Shown piece by piece: positions 54,231 through 62,939 of a stretch of DNA of 64,000 nt. The DNA lies in contig NZ_MRSV01000001.1 of assembly GCF_001909285.1 (NCBI RefSeq), positions 1,537,680 to 1,601,679 of the forward strand, given 5' to 3'. This DNA is from Exiguobacterium profundum (GTDB lineage Bacteria > Bacillota > Bacilli > Exiguobacteriales > Exiguobacteriaceae). Within the stretch, counting starts at the first letter, position 1, and every line of letters begins with the position of its first letter. A model generated the notes under the pieces. It worked only from the letters and a program-made list of their open reading frames with translations, searched no databases and was not told the DNA's origin. The position numbers and the translations under genes are program-made.

Positions 54231-55046
54231 ATGGAAAAAAGAAAGAAAACTAGATTAGATGTATTGCTCGTCGAACGTGGACTTGCTGAAACACGGGAAA
54301 AGGCAAAACGGTCGGTCATGGCCGGTCTCGTCTATAGTGGGACAGAACGTCTAGACAAGGCGGGCGATAAAGTGTTTGATGATATCCCTCTCGAAGTGAA
54401 GGGTCAAGTTCTTCCTTATGTTGGACGTGGCGGCTTGAAACTCGAGAAAGCGCTCGACGTCTTCCCGCTTGATGTCTTTGGACGAGTCGGAATCGACATC
54501 GGCTCATCGACGGGTGGGTTCACGGACTGTGCGCTTCAAAACGGCGCGACTCAAATGTACGCGGTCGATGTCGGCTATAATCAGCTTGCCTGGAAACTAC
54601 GGAGCGATGATCGCGTCGTCGTCATGGAGCGGATGAACTTCCGCCACGCGACGGCCGATCAGTTCCCGATTAAACCAGATTTCGCAACGATTGACGTCTC
54701 TTTTATCTCGCTTCGTCTGATGGTGCCACCGTTGAAACAAATTTTGAAGCAAGACGGTGTCGTCATGGCGCTCGTCAAACCTCAATTTGAAGCAGGGAAG
54801 GCCGATGACGGGAAAAAAGGAATTGTTCGGGACCGTAACGTCCATGAACGAGTCGCAAGCGATATGGTCCGATACTTCGCATGGGAAGGCTTCTTTGTCG
54901 AAGCTTTGGATTACTCTCCGATCACTGGAGGGGATGGGAACATCGAGTTTCTTCTCTTCGCTCGGTACACAGGAGTAGGTGGCGTCTCGCCATCGCTACA
55001 AGTCGAAGAGGTCGTAAACGCGGCCCATGCCAAACTTAAGGGATAA
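54231..55046 (+). CDS. TlyA-family rRNA 2'-O-methyltransferase / hemolysin A homologue (YqxC)
   Basis: This 271-residue protein has an N-terminal S4 RNA-binding domain (TRLDVLLVERGLAETREKAKR) and an FtsJ-like Rossmann methyltransferase domain with GIDIGSSTGGFTDCAL near 87. DVSFISLR (near 158) and VKPQFEAG (near 184) complete the K-D-K-E-type site. By homology it methylates ribose in rRNA; the exact target site here is inferred. It lies in the order dxs-yqxC-ahrC-recN. Confidence 0.9.
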   Translation: MEKRKKTRLDVLLVERGLAETREKAKRSVMAGLVYSGTERLDKAGDKVFDDIPLEVKGQVLPYVGRGGLKLEKALDVFPLDVFGRVGIDIGSSTGGFTDCALQNGATQMYAVDVGYNQLAWKLRSDDRVVVMERMNFRHATADQFPIKPDFATIDVSFISLRLMVPPLKQILKQDGVVMALVKPQFEAGKADDGKKGIVRDRNVHERVASDMVRYFAWEGFFVEALDYSPITGGDGNIEFLLFARYTGVGGVSPSLQVEEVVNAAHAKLKG

Positions 55047-55052
55047 AATGAT

Positions 55053-55082
55053 GCTACAGACCTCGTCGTCTGTAGCTTTTTC
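55053..55082 (+). terminator. Terminator of tlyA
   Basis: GCTACAGAC pairs with GTCTGTAGC, followed by TTTTTCC. Confidence 0.82.
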
Positions 55083-55201
55083 CTTTACTCGTCTACTAGA
55101 TGGGGAATGGTGGAAACCCCACCTGGAATGCTAGACCTTTTTTCGACATTATTTTAGAATGATAATGTGTATGTGAAACAAAAAATGAGGTGTCAGCGCT
55201 T

Positions 55202-55651
55202 ATGAACAAAGGACAGCGATTGATTAAAATTCGAGACATCGTGACGAATCGAGAAATCGAGACGCAAGATGAGTTAGTGGATGAGCTACGTCGCTCGGGG
55301 TATCCGGTCACACAGGCAACCGTGTCTCGGGATATTAAAGAGTTACATCTGGTCAAAGTCCCATTGAACGATGGACGGTATAAATATAGCTTGCCTGCGG
55401 ATCAACGCTTTAATCCATACGGTAAAATGAAGCGAATCCTTAGTGACAGTTTCGTCTCGGTCGATTCTGCTCAAAATTTGGTCGTCATGAAAGTGCTTCC
55501 GGGGAATGCTGATGCAATCGGTGTCTTGATTGATCATCTATCATGGGATGAATTGATTGGAACGGTGTGTGGAGATGATACGATTTTAATGATTGCACGT
55601 GATGAAGAGAAAGCGAAGCAAATCATCGATCGACTACTCGGAATGTTATGA
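55202..55651 (+). CDS. ahrC: Arginine repressor ArgR/AhrC
   Basis: This protein of 149 residues has an N-terminal winged helix ([29 protein letters not shown]) and a C-terminal hexamerisation/arginine-binding domain with [14 protein letters not shown] and GTVCGDDT. It represses arginine synthesis and activates catabolism. ATG 55202 gives the exact AhrC length; the GTG 12 bases upstream lies within the ribosome site. recN follows after 13 bases. Confidence 0.93.
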   Translation: MNKGQRLIKIRDIVTNREIETQDELVDELRRSGYPVTQATVSRDIKELHLVKVPLNDGRYKYSLPADQRFNPYGKMKRILSDSFVSVDSAQNLVVMKVLPGNADAIGVLIDHLSWDELIGTVCGDDTILMIARDEEKAKQIIDRLLGML

Positions 55652-55664
55652 GGTGAACGTACGT

Positions 55665-57362
55665 ATGTTAGCAGAACTATCAATCAAACAGTTTGCGATT
55701 ATTGACGAATTAAACATTCCGTTTAATCGAGGTATGACTGTGCTCACGGGTGAGACAGGTGCCGGTAAATCGATCTTGTTGGATGCGATTGGATTGCTTG
55801 TTGGAGGACGTGGCTCAAGTGAGTTCGTGCGATATGGTCAAGATAAAGCTGAAATCGAAGGTCTGTTCATGATTGAACCGGATCACCCGGTCATCGAAGC
55901 GGCCGAACAATATGGCATCGATGTTGAAGATGGGACAGTCATCTTACGTCGAGACCTACATAGTAGCGGGAAGAGCGTCTGCCGTGTGAACGGGAAAATG
56001 ATGCCGCTCTCGACGTTACGGGAGTTCGGACGGCTCCTAGTCGATATTCACGGTCAACATGAACATCAACATTTAATGGATGCGGAATTTCATCTTGGCA
56101 TATTAGACCATTTCGCCGAAAAAGAAATCAGTCCGTTAGTCGAGGAATATCAAACGGCATTTGCGGCCTGGAAACAAGTCGCCGATGAATTGAAGCGTCT
56201 TAGTCAAAGTGAGCAGGAGCTTGCTCAACGAATGGATCTTTTGTCGTTTCAAACGAAAGAAATCGAAGCGGCTGAATTAAAAGTTGGGGAAGAACAGGCG
56301 TTGACAGAAGAACGGGATGAATTGGCCAACTTTGAACGCATTCATCAACACATTCGTCTCTCGTATGAGGCGGTTGCCGAGGAGTCAAATGGACTCGATC
56401 AAATCGGAGTGGCGATGCGCGAGATGGAAGAGGCGTCACAGCTCTCTTCGTCTTTGACATCTGTATCGGAGACAATCTCTAACGCTTATTATTTGTTGGA
56501 GGATGCAAAGTTTCAACTCCGGGACCAGTTAGATTCGCTCGAATTTGACCCGATTCGATTGGATGAGATTGAGTCACGATTGGCTCTTTTCCAGCAACTG
56601 AAACGAAAGTATGGGACGACGATCGAAGAAGTCATCACCTATGGCGAACAAGTATCGGATGAATTGAAGTCGATGACGAACCGGGAGGAGCATTTACAGA
56701 CGCTCTCAGATGAGCTCATTCGATTAGAGCAGATTGCAAGAGATGCTGGTATGAGACTCTCTTCAGCGCGTAAGGTGGCTGCGGAGTCGCTTCAGCATGC
56801 GATTCATCGAGAGTTGAAAGAACTATATATGGAAAAAACAGCGTTCGAGGTCCGTTTCAAAACCACATCGCTTAAACAAGATGGTTTAGATGACGTAGAG
56901 TTTTATATGATGACGAACGTTGGAGAACCGTTCAAACCACTCGCAAAAGTCGCTTCAGGAGGAGAGCTTTCCCGTGTCATGCTCGCACTCAAATCAATCT
57001 TCTCAAGAACGGTGGGAGTGGCCTCCATTATTTTTGACGAGGTCGACACAGGGGTCTCTGGACGTGTCGCGCAGGCGATGGGTGAAAAAATCTTCCGACT
57101 TTCTGTCGGCTCTCAAGTCCTCTGTATCACGCACTTGGCACAAGTTGCTGCGATGGCAGACCAACATCTTTACATTACTAAAACCGAAACGAATGAACGG
57201 ACGAAAACAAATGTGACGTCCCTCGACCGTGAAAGTCGAATCGACGAATTGGGTCGCATGATTGCTGGCGCTCAAATGACAGACTTGACGAAGCAACACG
57301 TCGAAGAATTACTTGAGATGTCACAACAAGTAAAACAGAAGTTCATCAAAGGAGTGTCATAA
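55665..57362 (+). CDS. recN: DNA repair protein RecN
   Basis: This SMC-like ATPase of 565 residues helps process double-strand breaks. It has Walker A GETGAGKS near 29-36, a long central coiled coil (about 150-380), the signature VASGGELSRVMLALK near 428, and Walker B IIFDEVDTGVSG near 457. ATG 55665 is preferred with GAGGTG upstream. Its stop is directly followed by the spo0A start; in spore formers spoIVB lies between. Confidence 0.95.
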   Translation: MLAELSIKQFAIIDELNIPFNRGMTVLTGETGAGKSILLDAIGLLVGGRGSSEFVRYGQDKAEIEGLFMIEPDHPVIEAAEQYGIDVEDGTVILRRDLHSSGKSVCRVNGKMMPLSTLREFGRLLVDIHGQHEHQHLMDAEFHLGILDHFAEKEISPLVEEYQTAFAAWKQVADELKRLSQSEQELAQRMDLLSFQTKEIEAAELKVGEEQALTEERDELANFERIHQHIRLSYEAVAEESNGLDQIGVAMREMEEASQLSSSLTSVSETISNAYYLLEDAKFQLRDQLDSLEFDPIRLDEIESRLALFQQLKRKYGTTIEEVITYGEQVSDELKSMTNREEHLQTLSDELIRLEQIARDAGMRLSSARKVAAESLQHAIHRELKELYMEKTAFEVRFKTTSLKQDGLDDVEFYMMTNVGEPFKPLAKVASGGELSRVMLALKSIFSRTVGVASIIFDEVDTGVSGRVAQAMGEKIFRLSVGSQVLCITHLAQVAAMADQHLYITKTETNERTKTNVTSLDRESRIDELGRMIAGAQMTDLTKQHVEELLEMSQQVKQKFIKGVS

Positions 57363-58094
57363 GTGATTACATTATGTATTGCGGACGACAATCGAGAAAT
57401 CGTCGATTTGTTGAGCCGACAACTAGAATCCGAGCCTGATCTTCGTGTCGTAGGTACGGCACACGATGGAGAAACATGCTTGGATGTCGTCAAGACACAC
57501 CAACCGGATGTACTCTTACTCGATATTATCATGCCGCATTTGGATGGAATCGGAGTATTGCAACGCCTAAATGAAGAATTAGGTGATGACAAGCCGGAAG
57601 TGATCATGTTGAGTGCGTTTGGAAAAGATGAAGTGACGAAACAGGCCGTGCAACTCGGGGCCTCTTATTTCCTCGTCAAACCGTTCAATATCCAACAGTT
57701 ATTAACGAAAATTCGTGAATTGTCAGAAGGGACAAATCGAGAATTTGACGGAATGACGCCAGAAGAAATTGAAATCTCACTCCTGCTTCAGCAACTCGGA
57801 ATCTCTCCGCGCATCAAAGGGTTCAAGTATATTCGTCAAGCCGTCATCTACGTGCGAGAACGGCAAGATTTACTCGGACTCATCACGAAAGAATTGTACC
57901 CGATGGTCGCAAAAGAGCATGAGACGACATCCTCTCGTGTAGAACGAGCAATGCGTCATGCAATCAAGACGGCATGGGAGAACGGCATGCGTGATCATGA
58001 GATGTTCGAAGGGCGACCAGAGCGTGAACGAAGCCCGAAAAACTCGGAGTTCATCTCGTACTTTGTCACCTACGTATCGTTTAAAAATAATTGA
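57363..58094 (+). CDS. spo0A: Response regulator Spo0A
   Basis: This 243-residue protein has a receiver domain (acidic D8/D9, phospho-acceptor D54 in LLLDIIMP, Lys in LVKPFN near 105). A C-terminal Spo0A DNA-binding domain follows with SRVERAMRHAIKTAW as recognition helix. All key residues look intact. The GTG start directly follows the recN stop, with AAAGGAG 8 bases upstream. Spo0A controls entry into sporulation in Bacillus, but spo genes are missing around it here. It may control biofilm, competence or stationary-phase genes; that is inference. Confidence 0.95.
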   Translation: MITLCIADDNREIVDLLSRQLESEPDLRVVGTAHDGETCLDVVKTHQPDVLLLDIIMPHLDGIGVLQRLNEELGDDKPEVIMLSAFGKDEVTKQAVQLGASYFLVKPFNIQQLLTKIRELSEGTNREFDGMTPEEIEISLLLQQLGISPRIKGFKYIRQAVIYVRERQDLLGLITKELYPMVAKEHETTSSRVERAMRHAIKTAWENGMRDHEMFEGRPERERSPKNSEFISYFVTYVSFKNN

Positions 58095-58105
58095 ATCATT
58101 TCATG

Positions 58106-58138
58106 AAGACTAAGTCGTGATGGGACTTAGTCTTTTTT
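58106..58138 (+). terminator. Terminator of recN-spo0A
   Basis: AAGACTAAGTC pairs with GACTTAGTCTT, followed by TTTT. Confidence 0.85.
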
Positions 58139-58185
58139 GATTAAACTTTCACTTTTAGATTTATTTACTTTATGAAAGAAAGCGC

Positions 58186-58213
58186 TTGCAAAATGATGGA
58201 CCTTTGTTATAAT
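58186..58213 (+). promoter_or_regulatory. Strong sigma-A promoter of the post-spo0A RNA locus
   Basis: TTGCAA (58186-58191) and a perfect TATAAT (58208-58213) are separated by 16 bases. No protein gene follows on this strand before a terminator. Confidence 0.7.
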
Positions 58214-58219
58214 AAAGGT

Positions 58220-58747
58220 GTACCAAGTTACTTGGACAAGCGTCAGATGAACGCTTTTCAAACTTGTTCCGGAGCAACGTTTGAAGAAACCAAAATCATC
58301 TCGGTTCGCTATCCGATTATAGCTCAGAGGTGGGAACGACACCTCAAGTCGTTAATGTCCCGACGTGAGGTCGCGACAGTCGCTCATTCGCGAGGCGATT
58401 CTATTATCAACTCGAAGCTAGGGGTTGGTATAGGAAAAAACAATCGTTCAGTTAACCAAAAGGAGTGTTGTCAACCGTTGAACAGTTTATGGCAAGCGTT
58501 CGACTTCACGATGGATGGTTCGACATGATCCGATAAGTAAATCAGTTAGTAACTCGAATGGTAAGATTCCGTTCACGCAAGACGGCAGTTACTAAAGTTC
58601 TTTCATACTTCTTCATTAAGAAGACGTTGGATTTCATGTCAAAGTAAGTAACGTAGTTTGAAAGGAGATCATCCGTAGTGATCACAATTCAATATGAATA
58701 AAAGGTTCCGCACTTGAAATGAAGTCAAGTTAGGGAACCTTTTTTTG
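58220..58747 (+). ncRNA. Candidate structured noncoding RNA, about 530 nt, family not recognised
   Basis: The stretch from the promoter at 58186-58213 to a terminator at about 58700-58747 (AAAAGGTTCC/GGAACCTTTT plus T7) holds no convincing protein gene. It has many complementary segments. ACCTCA-A-GTCG (58341-58351) pairs with CGAC-G-TGAGGT (58361-58371). GAGGT at 58327-58331 could compete for the same ACCTC. TTAGTAACT (58546-58554) pairs with AGTTACTAA (58587-58595), and GTTACTT (58227-58233) could close the whole fold with AAGTAAC (58646-58652). A seven-codon frame MITIQYE with AAAGGAG upstream starts at GTG 58678. It does not resemble RNase P, tmRNA, 6S or SRP RNA by eye. OLE RNA occurs in this neighbourhood in other Firmicutes, but no oapA gene is present. 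Confidence 0.55.
58700..58747. terminator. Terminator between the RNA locus and the DUF2627 gene
   Basis: AAAAGGTTCC (58701-58710) pairs with GGAACCTTTT, with an inner CACTTGA/TCAAGT stem and a seven-T run. It can serve both strands. Confidence 0.8.
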
Positions 58748-58752
58748 TGTTT

Positions 58753-59001
58753 TTATGAGTCGAGGCGTTGTACTTTTCCTGTTTTTTTGTTTTTGTTAAA
58801 AATATAGCCAGCTACAAATCCGATCCCGCCCATGGCGAGCAGAAGCCCAAAGGTGCCCTGCAACATGGAGGCGGCAGCGAGTGAATCGAACCATGAAAAC
58901 GGTGCGCTCGTCTTCAAAAAGAAGCTATCGCGTAGCAATTTGATTCCGTAAACACCTAATAACCCAGGGACGATTAAGATTAGAAGCGCGATAAAACGCA
59001 T
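58753..59001 (-). CDS. DUF2627 family membrane protein (YqzF type)
   Basis: This protein of 82 residues has two membrane helices (about 2-22 and 42-66) and a basic C-terminus. It reads MRFIALLILIVPGLLGVYGIK, the typical opening of DUF2627. ATG 59001 is chosen because GGAGGA lies about 7 bases upstream. It sits beside bkdR as yqzF does in B. subtilis. The function is unknown. Confidence 0.82.
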   Translation of the reverse strand: MRFIALLILIVPGLLGVYGIKLLRDSFFLKTSAPFSWFDSLAAASMLQGTFGLLLAMGGIGFVAGYIFNKNKKTGKVQRLDS

Positions 59002-59135
59002 GCAATCTCCTCCTTTACCATACATTATTTTAACAGAAATCGATCTGTTCGACACGGTCTATTTTTGGGCAGCTTGCGAATCAGGTGAGGATTCAGTAGC
59101 ATAAAATAGAGAAGAATGATGATGGGGGAATATGT

Positions 59136-60773
59136 ATGAATAAACGATTGATGATTGTGGGGGCAGGAAAAGGGGGGACCGAAGTCCTTCATATGCTGAT
59201 GGATTCGCCGCTTGCAACGATTGTAGCGGTCGTAGATTCTGATACATCTGCAGAAGGAATAGCCCTTGCTAAAAGTTATGGCATATCTGTGGCGGACGAT
59301 TGGAAACAGTATGCGGATGCGACACTAGATTTTGTCATCGAAACGACGGGGAAACATCAAACGTTTGAACAATTAAAGGATCATTTCAAGGATGCGGTCG
59401 TCTTACCAGGGGAATTTATTCGGATTGTGGTTGAAAGATTGAAACAGAATCAACAAATGCTCGAGGCCATCATTGAATGTACGAGTGAGGCCATATCGGT
59501 CGCAGATCATCACGGTAACACGATTTTGATCAATCCGTCTTATACACGGTTAACCGGATTCAAAAAAGAAGATGTGGTCGACAAACCAGCGACGGCAGAT
59601 ATCGGAATGCAGGAAAGCGTCCATTTGAAAGTACTATCGACCGGGCAAGGCGTTCGAGACATTCGGATGCAAATTGGGGCGACGAGACGAGATATTCTTG
59701 TGAATGCAGAACCGATCATCGTCGAAGGTAAGTTGCGAGGCTCGGTTGGGGTCATCCGTGACGTATCTCAGATTCGTGCCCTACGTGATGAATTGCAGGA
59801 GGCAAAAACACGCATCCGGAATCTAGAAGCCAAATATCAGTTTGCCGATATCATTGCTACGAGTGACGCCATGCGATTTGTCATCGAGCAGGCGAAACTT
59901 GCCGCTGTGACCCCAGTGACGGTATTGATTCGTGGAGAATCGGGAACAGGAAAAGAACTGTTCGCCCATGCCATTCACGGGGAATCTCCTCGAAAATATA
60001 AAAAGTTCATTCGCGTGAACTGTGCGGCGATTTCACCTACCCTTCTTGAAAGTGAGCTATTCGGTTATGAAGATGGAGCCTTCAGTGGAGCTAAACGAGG
60101 CGGGAAAACCGGATATTTCGAAGAAGCGGATGGCGGATCACTCTTTCTAGACGAAATCGGAGAGCTCCCTCTTGATGTCCAAGTGAAGCTTTTACGTGTC
60201 CTCCAGGAAAATGAAATTGTCCGTGTCGGAGGGACGACGGCAATCCCAATCGATGTCCGAATCATTGCCGCAACGAATGCCGATCTCGAACAAAAAGTAG
60301 CAGACGGAACATTCCGGGAAGATTTGTATTACCGAATCAATCGGATGCCGATCCATATCCCACCATTACGTGAGCGACTGAATGAACTCGAGGCACTATG
60401 TGAACGGATGATCCGGAAACTGAATCAAGAATACGGTCGGAGTGTACGCGGCGTTGACGAAGATGCTTTAACATTACTGAAGAGCCAGCATTGGAAAGGG
60501 AATGTGCGAGAACTGGAGAATGTGATCGGTCGTGCGATGATTTATATGGCAAGCTCCGAACAGTGGATCGCCCCACATCATTTGCAGTTATCCAATCGTT
60601 CCACGAGTCAAAAAGTGGTCGAATCTGGAACGTTTCACGAGGCCGTTGCAAAATATGAACGCGATTTGATTGAACGAGCAATTGAAGAGGCAAGTGGCAA
60701 CAAATCAGAAGCAGCCCGCCGATTGAAGATTTCGATTCGAACATTATACAACAAGCTTGACACCATGCAATAA
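59136..60773 (+). CDS. bkdR: Sigma-54-dependent transcriptional activator BkdR
   Basis: This 545-residue enhancer-binding protein has an N-terminal Rossmann-like segment (VGAGKGGTEVLHML), a PAS domain (about 108-220) and an AAA+ domain with Walker A GESGTGKE near 269. The sigma-54 contact loop is GAFSGA (usually GAFTGA) and Walker B is GGSLFLDEIGEL. A Fis-type helix-turn-helix lies at the end (NKSEAARRLKISIRTLYNKL). It should activate the bkd operon downstream, where a -24/-12 promoter is seen. GGGGGAAT precedes the ATG. Confidence 0.92.
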   Translation: MNKRLMIVGAGKGGTEVLHMLMDSPLATIVAVVDSDTSAEGIALAKSYGISVADDWKQYADATLDFVIETTGKHQTFEQLKDHFKDAVVLPGEFIRIVVERLKQNQQMLEAIIECTSEAISVADHHGNTILINPSYTRLTGFKKEDVVDKPATADIGMQESVHLKVLSTGQGVRDIRMQIGATRRDILVNAEPIIVEGKLRGSVGVIRDVSQIRALRDELQEAKTRIRNLEAKYQFADIIATSDAMRFVIEQAKLAAVTPVTVLIRGESGTGKELFAHAIHGESPRKYKKFIRVNCAAISPTLLESELFGYEDGAFSGAKRGGKTGYFEEADGGSLFLDEIGELPLDVQVKLLRVLQENEIVRVGGTTAIPIDVRIIAATNADLEQKVADGTFREDLYYRINRMPIHIPPLRERLNELEALCERMIRKLNQEYGRSVRGVDEDALTLLKSQHWKGNVRELENVIGRAMIYMASSEQWIAPHHLQLSNRSTSQKVVESGTFHEAVAKYERDLIERAIEEASGNKSEAARRLKISIRTLYNKLDTMQ

Positions 60774-60815
60774 TTTGCAGGAAAATTTATGCACGGTGAG
60801 CATTAATTTGCATGG
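60763..60815 (+). promoter_or_regulatory. Inverted repeat, candidate BkdR upstream activating site
   Basis: CCATGCAA (60763-60770) and TTGCATGG (60808-60815) are inverted repeats 43-95 bases upstream of the -12 element. The first arm abuts the bkdR stop codon. Enhancer spacing fits a sigma-54 activator; binding is inferred. Confidence 0.45.
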
Positions 60816-60826
60816 TCATCCGCATT

Positions 60827-60840
60827 ATAAAGCGCTTACA
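60827..60840 (+). promoter_or_regulatory. cre-like site upstream of ptb
   Basis: ATAAAGCGCTTACA has the central AAAGCGCTTA of CcpA cre sites but deviates in the first two positions. It lies just upstream of the -24 element. Confidence 0.45.
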
Positions 60841-60844
60841 ATTT

Positions 60845-60860
60845 AGGAAACAAACTTGCT
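60845..60860 (+). promoter_or_regulatory. Sigma-54 (-24/-12) promoter of the bkd operon
   Basis: AGGAAACAAACTTGCT has GG (60846-60847) and GC (60858-60859) ten bases apart and a full TTGCT -12 box. The -24 box is weak apart from its GG. The sigma-54 activator gene lies directly upstream. Confidence 0.6.
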
Positions 60861-60891
60861 TATGATATAGTGTAGAGAGCAAGGGGGGACA

Positions 60892-61791
60892 ATGATGAAT
60901 TTTGAACGGATGCTGACGAACGCAAAAGAGTTAGAAGGCTGTACCGTGTCCATTGCGGGGGCAGCGGACGAAGAAGTCATCCGGGCCGTAAAACTCGCTA
61001 CGGATCATGGACTGTCACGCTTCATTTTGTTCGGTGAAGCTCGAGAGATCCGAAAGTTATGTGAACAGCATGGAATCGATGAGTCAGCCGTCGATATTTT
61101 ACATGCGAAAGGTGACGTTGAGATTGCGCGACGTGCCGCATTAGCTGTGAAAAATAAAGAGGCGGACGTCCTCATGAAGGGGATGGTGTCGACATCGACA
61201 TTTATGAAAGCCGTCCTTAATCGTGAAGCTGGACTCCGTACGAAGCGGACGCTCAGCCACATCGCACTATTCCAAATTCCGAATCGTGAAAAGTTGATTG
61301 GAGTGACGGATGCGGCGATTCATATCGCACCAACACTCGAAGAGAAGGTCGAAATTATTCACAATGCGGTAGAAGCGATGCATGACATCGGTTACGAATC
61401 GCCGAAAGTCGCAGCCATTGGAGCAGTCGAGGTAGTCAATCCACAAATGAATGCGACTCTCGATGCGGCACTACTTAGCCAAATGAATCGACGTGGACAA
61501 ATCAAGGGCTGTGTCGTAGATGGACCGCTCGCGCTCGACAACGCTGTCGACATGGTCGCAGAAAAGCAAAAAGGAATCAACAGTGAAGTTGCCGGTCAAG
61601 CCGATTTATTAGTCGTACCTTACATAGAGGTCGGCAACGTCCTTTATAAATCAATCATGTATTTCGCAGAGGCGAGCGTAGCGGCGATTGTCGTCGGCGC
61701 ATCTGCCCCTGTTGTATTGACAAGTCGTGCCGATACTGCCGAAGCGAAGCTATATTCCCTCGCATTCGCTTTGTTACATGCTAAACATTAA
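60892..61791 (+). CDS. ptb: Phosphate butyryltransferase
   Basis: This 299-residue enzyme exchanges CoA for phosphate on branched or straight short acyl-CoA, giving acyl phosphates for Buk. It belongs to the Pta/Ptb family (segments VDGPLALDNAVD near 205 and VPYIEVGNVLYKS near 238). AGGGGGGA precedes ATG 60892. It is the first gene of the bkd operon: ptb-bcd-buk, as in B. subtilis. Confidence 0.92.
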   Translation: MMNFERMLTNAKELEGCTVSIAGAADEEVIRAVKLATDHGLSRFILFGEAREIRKLCEQHGIDESAVDILHAKGDVEIARRAALAVKNKEADVLMKGMVSTSTFMKAVLNREAGLRTKRTLSHIALFQIPNREKLIGVTDAAIHIAPTLEEKVEIIHNAVEAMHDIGYESPKVAAIGAVEVVNPQMNATLDAALLSQMNRRGQIKGCVVDGPLALDNAVDMVAEKQKGINSEVAGQADLLVVPYIEVGNVLYKSIMYFAEASVAAIVVGASAPVVLTSRADTAEAKLYSLAFALLHAKH

Positions 61792-61816
61792 TCATACTTA
61801 ACAGGAGGAATTAATC

Positions 61817-62938
61817 ATGATGGAAACAAACACAGAGCCACGCTTCCGTATTTTTGATGTCTTATAATCTGAGGACTATGAGCAAATCGTATTTTGCCAA
61901 GACCAAGCGTCTGGACTAAAGGCGATCATCGCCATCCATGACACGACGCTCGGGCCAGCTCTCGGTGGACTACGTATGTGGAACTATGAATCAGAACAAG
62001 AGGCACTCACGGATGTGTTGCGTCTCGCAAAAGGAATGACATATAAAAATGCTGCAGCGGGTCTCAACCTTGGGGGCGGGAAGGCCGTCATCATCGGAAA
62101 TGCGAAGACAGATAAATCAGAGGCGCTCTTCCGTGCATTCGGACGATATGTTCAATCTCTTAGTGGTCGTTACATCACGGCTGAAGATGTAAATACAACA
62201 GTTGCCGACATGGACTTCATTCACATGGAAACGGATTACGTCACGGGCGTCAGTCCTGCATTCGGTTCAAGTGGTAACCCTTCACCGGTCACGGCATATG
62301 GTGTGTATCGTGGAATGAAAGCTGCTGCGAAATGGAAATTCGGGACTGAGTCGCTCGCAGGGAAAACCGTCGCTGTTCAAGGTGTTGGAAACGTTGCCTA
62401 CAACTTGTGCCGTCACCTCCACGAAGAGGGTGCTCATTTGATTGTGACCGACATTAATGAGGAAGCACTCAAACGTGCAGAAGCAGACTTTGGTGCGACG
62501 GTCGTCAAACCAGATGAGATTTATGCGGTCGAATGTGATATTTTTGCACCATGTGCTCTCGGTGCCGTCATCAACGACAAAACGATTCCGCAATTGAAAG
62601 CACAAATCGTCGCAGGCGCTGCCAATAACCAATTAGCAGAAGATCGTCACGGAGACGTGCTCGACGAGAACGGAATCCTTTATGCACCAGACTTCGTCAT
62701 CAATGCAGGTGGTGTCATCAACGTCGCGGACGAACTTGAAGGCTACAACCGTGAACGGGCAATGAAGAAAGTCGAACTCATTTATGACAACATGATGCGC
62801 GTCTTTGAGATCGCAGAACGTGATGGTGTACCAACGCATGTAGCGGCCGATAAGATGGCGGAAGAGCGGATTCACATGATGTCGCGTTCACGCAGCCAGT
62901 TCCTTAAAGTTGAAAAAAGCATTCTAGGGAGACGCTAA
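61817..62938 (+). pseudogene. bcd: Leucine dehydrogenase interrupted by an in-frame stop
   Basis: From ATG 61817 (AGGAGGAA upstream) the frame reads 16 codons and hits TAA at 61865-61867. It then continues without further interruption through [28 protein letters not shown], the catalytic [15 protein letters not shown] and the Rossmann motif GVGNVAYNL to 62938. A GAA-to-TAA change would explain it; Glu fits the family there. The next in-frame ATG (61976) would give 320 residues lacking the first 53, including conserved active-site strands. The full length, 373 codons, is normal. Leucine dehydrogenase deaminates branched-chain amino acids before BkdAB. Confidence 0.85.
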
Positions 62939-62939
62939 G

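Noticed and set aside
58172-58528. A 118-codon open frame across the RNA locus
   Set aside because: Its start lies upstream of the predicted promoter, it has no ribosome site, and it resembles no known family; the region reads better as RNA.
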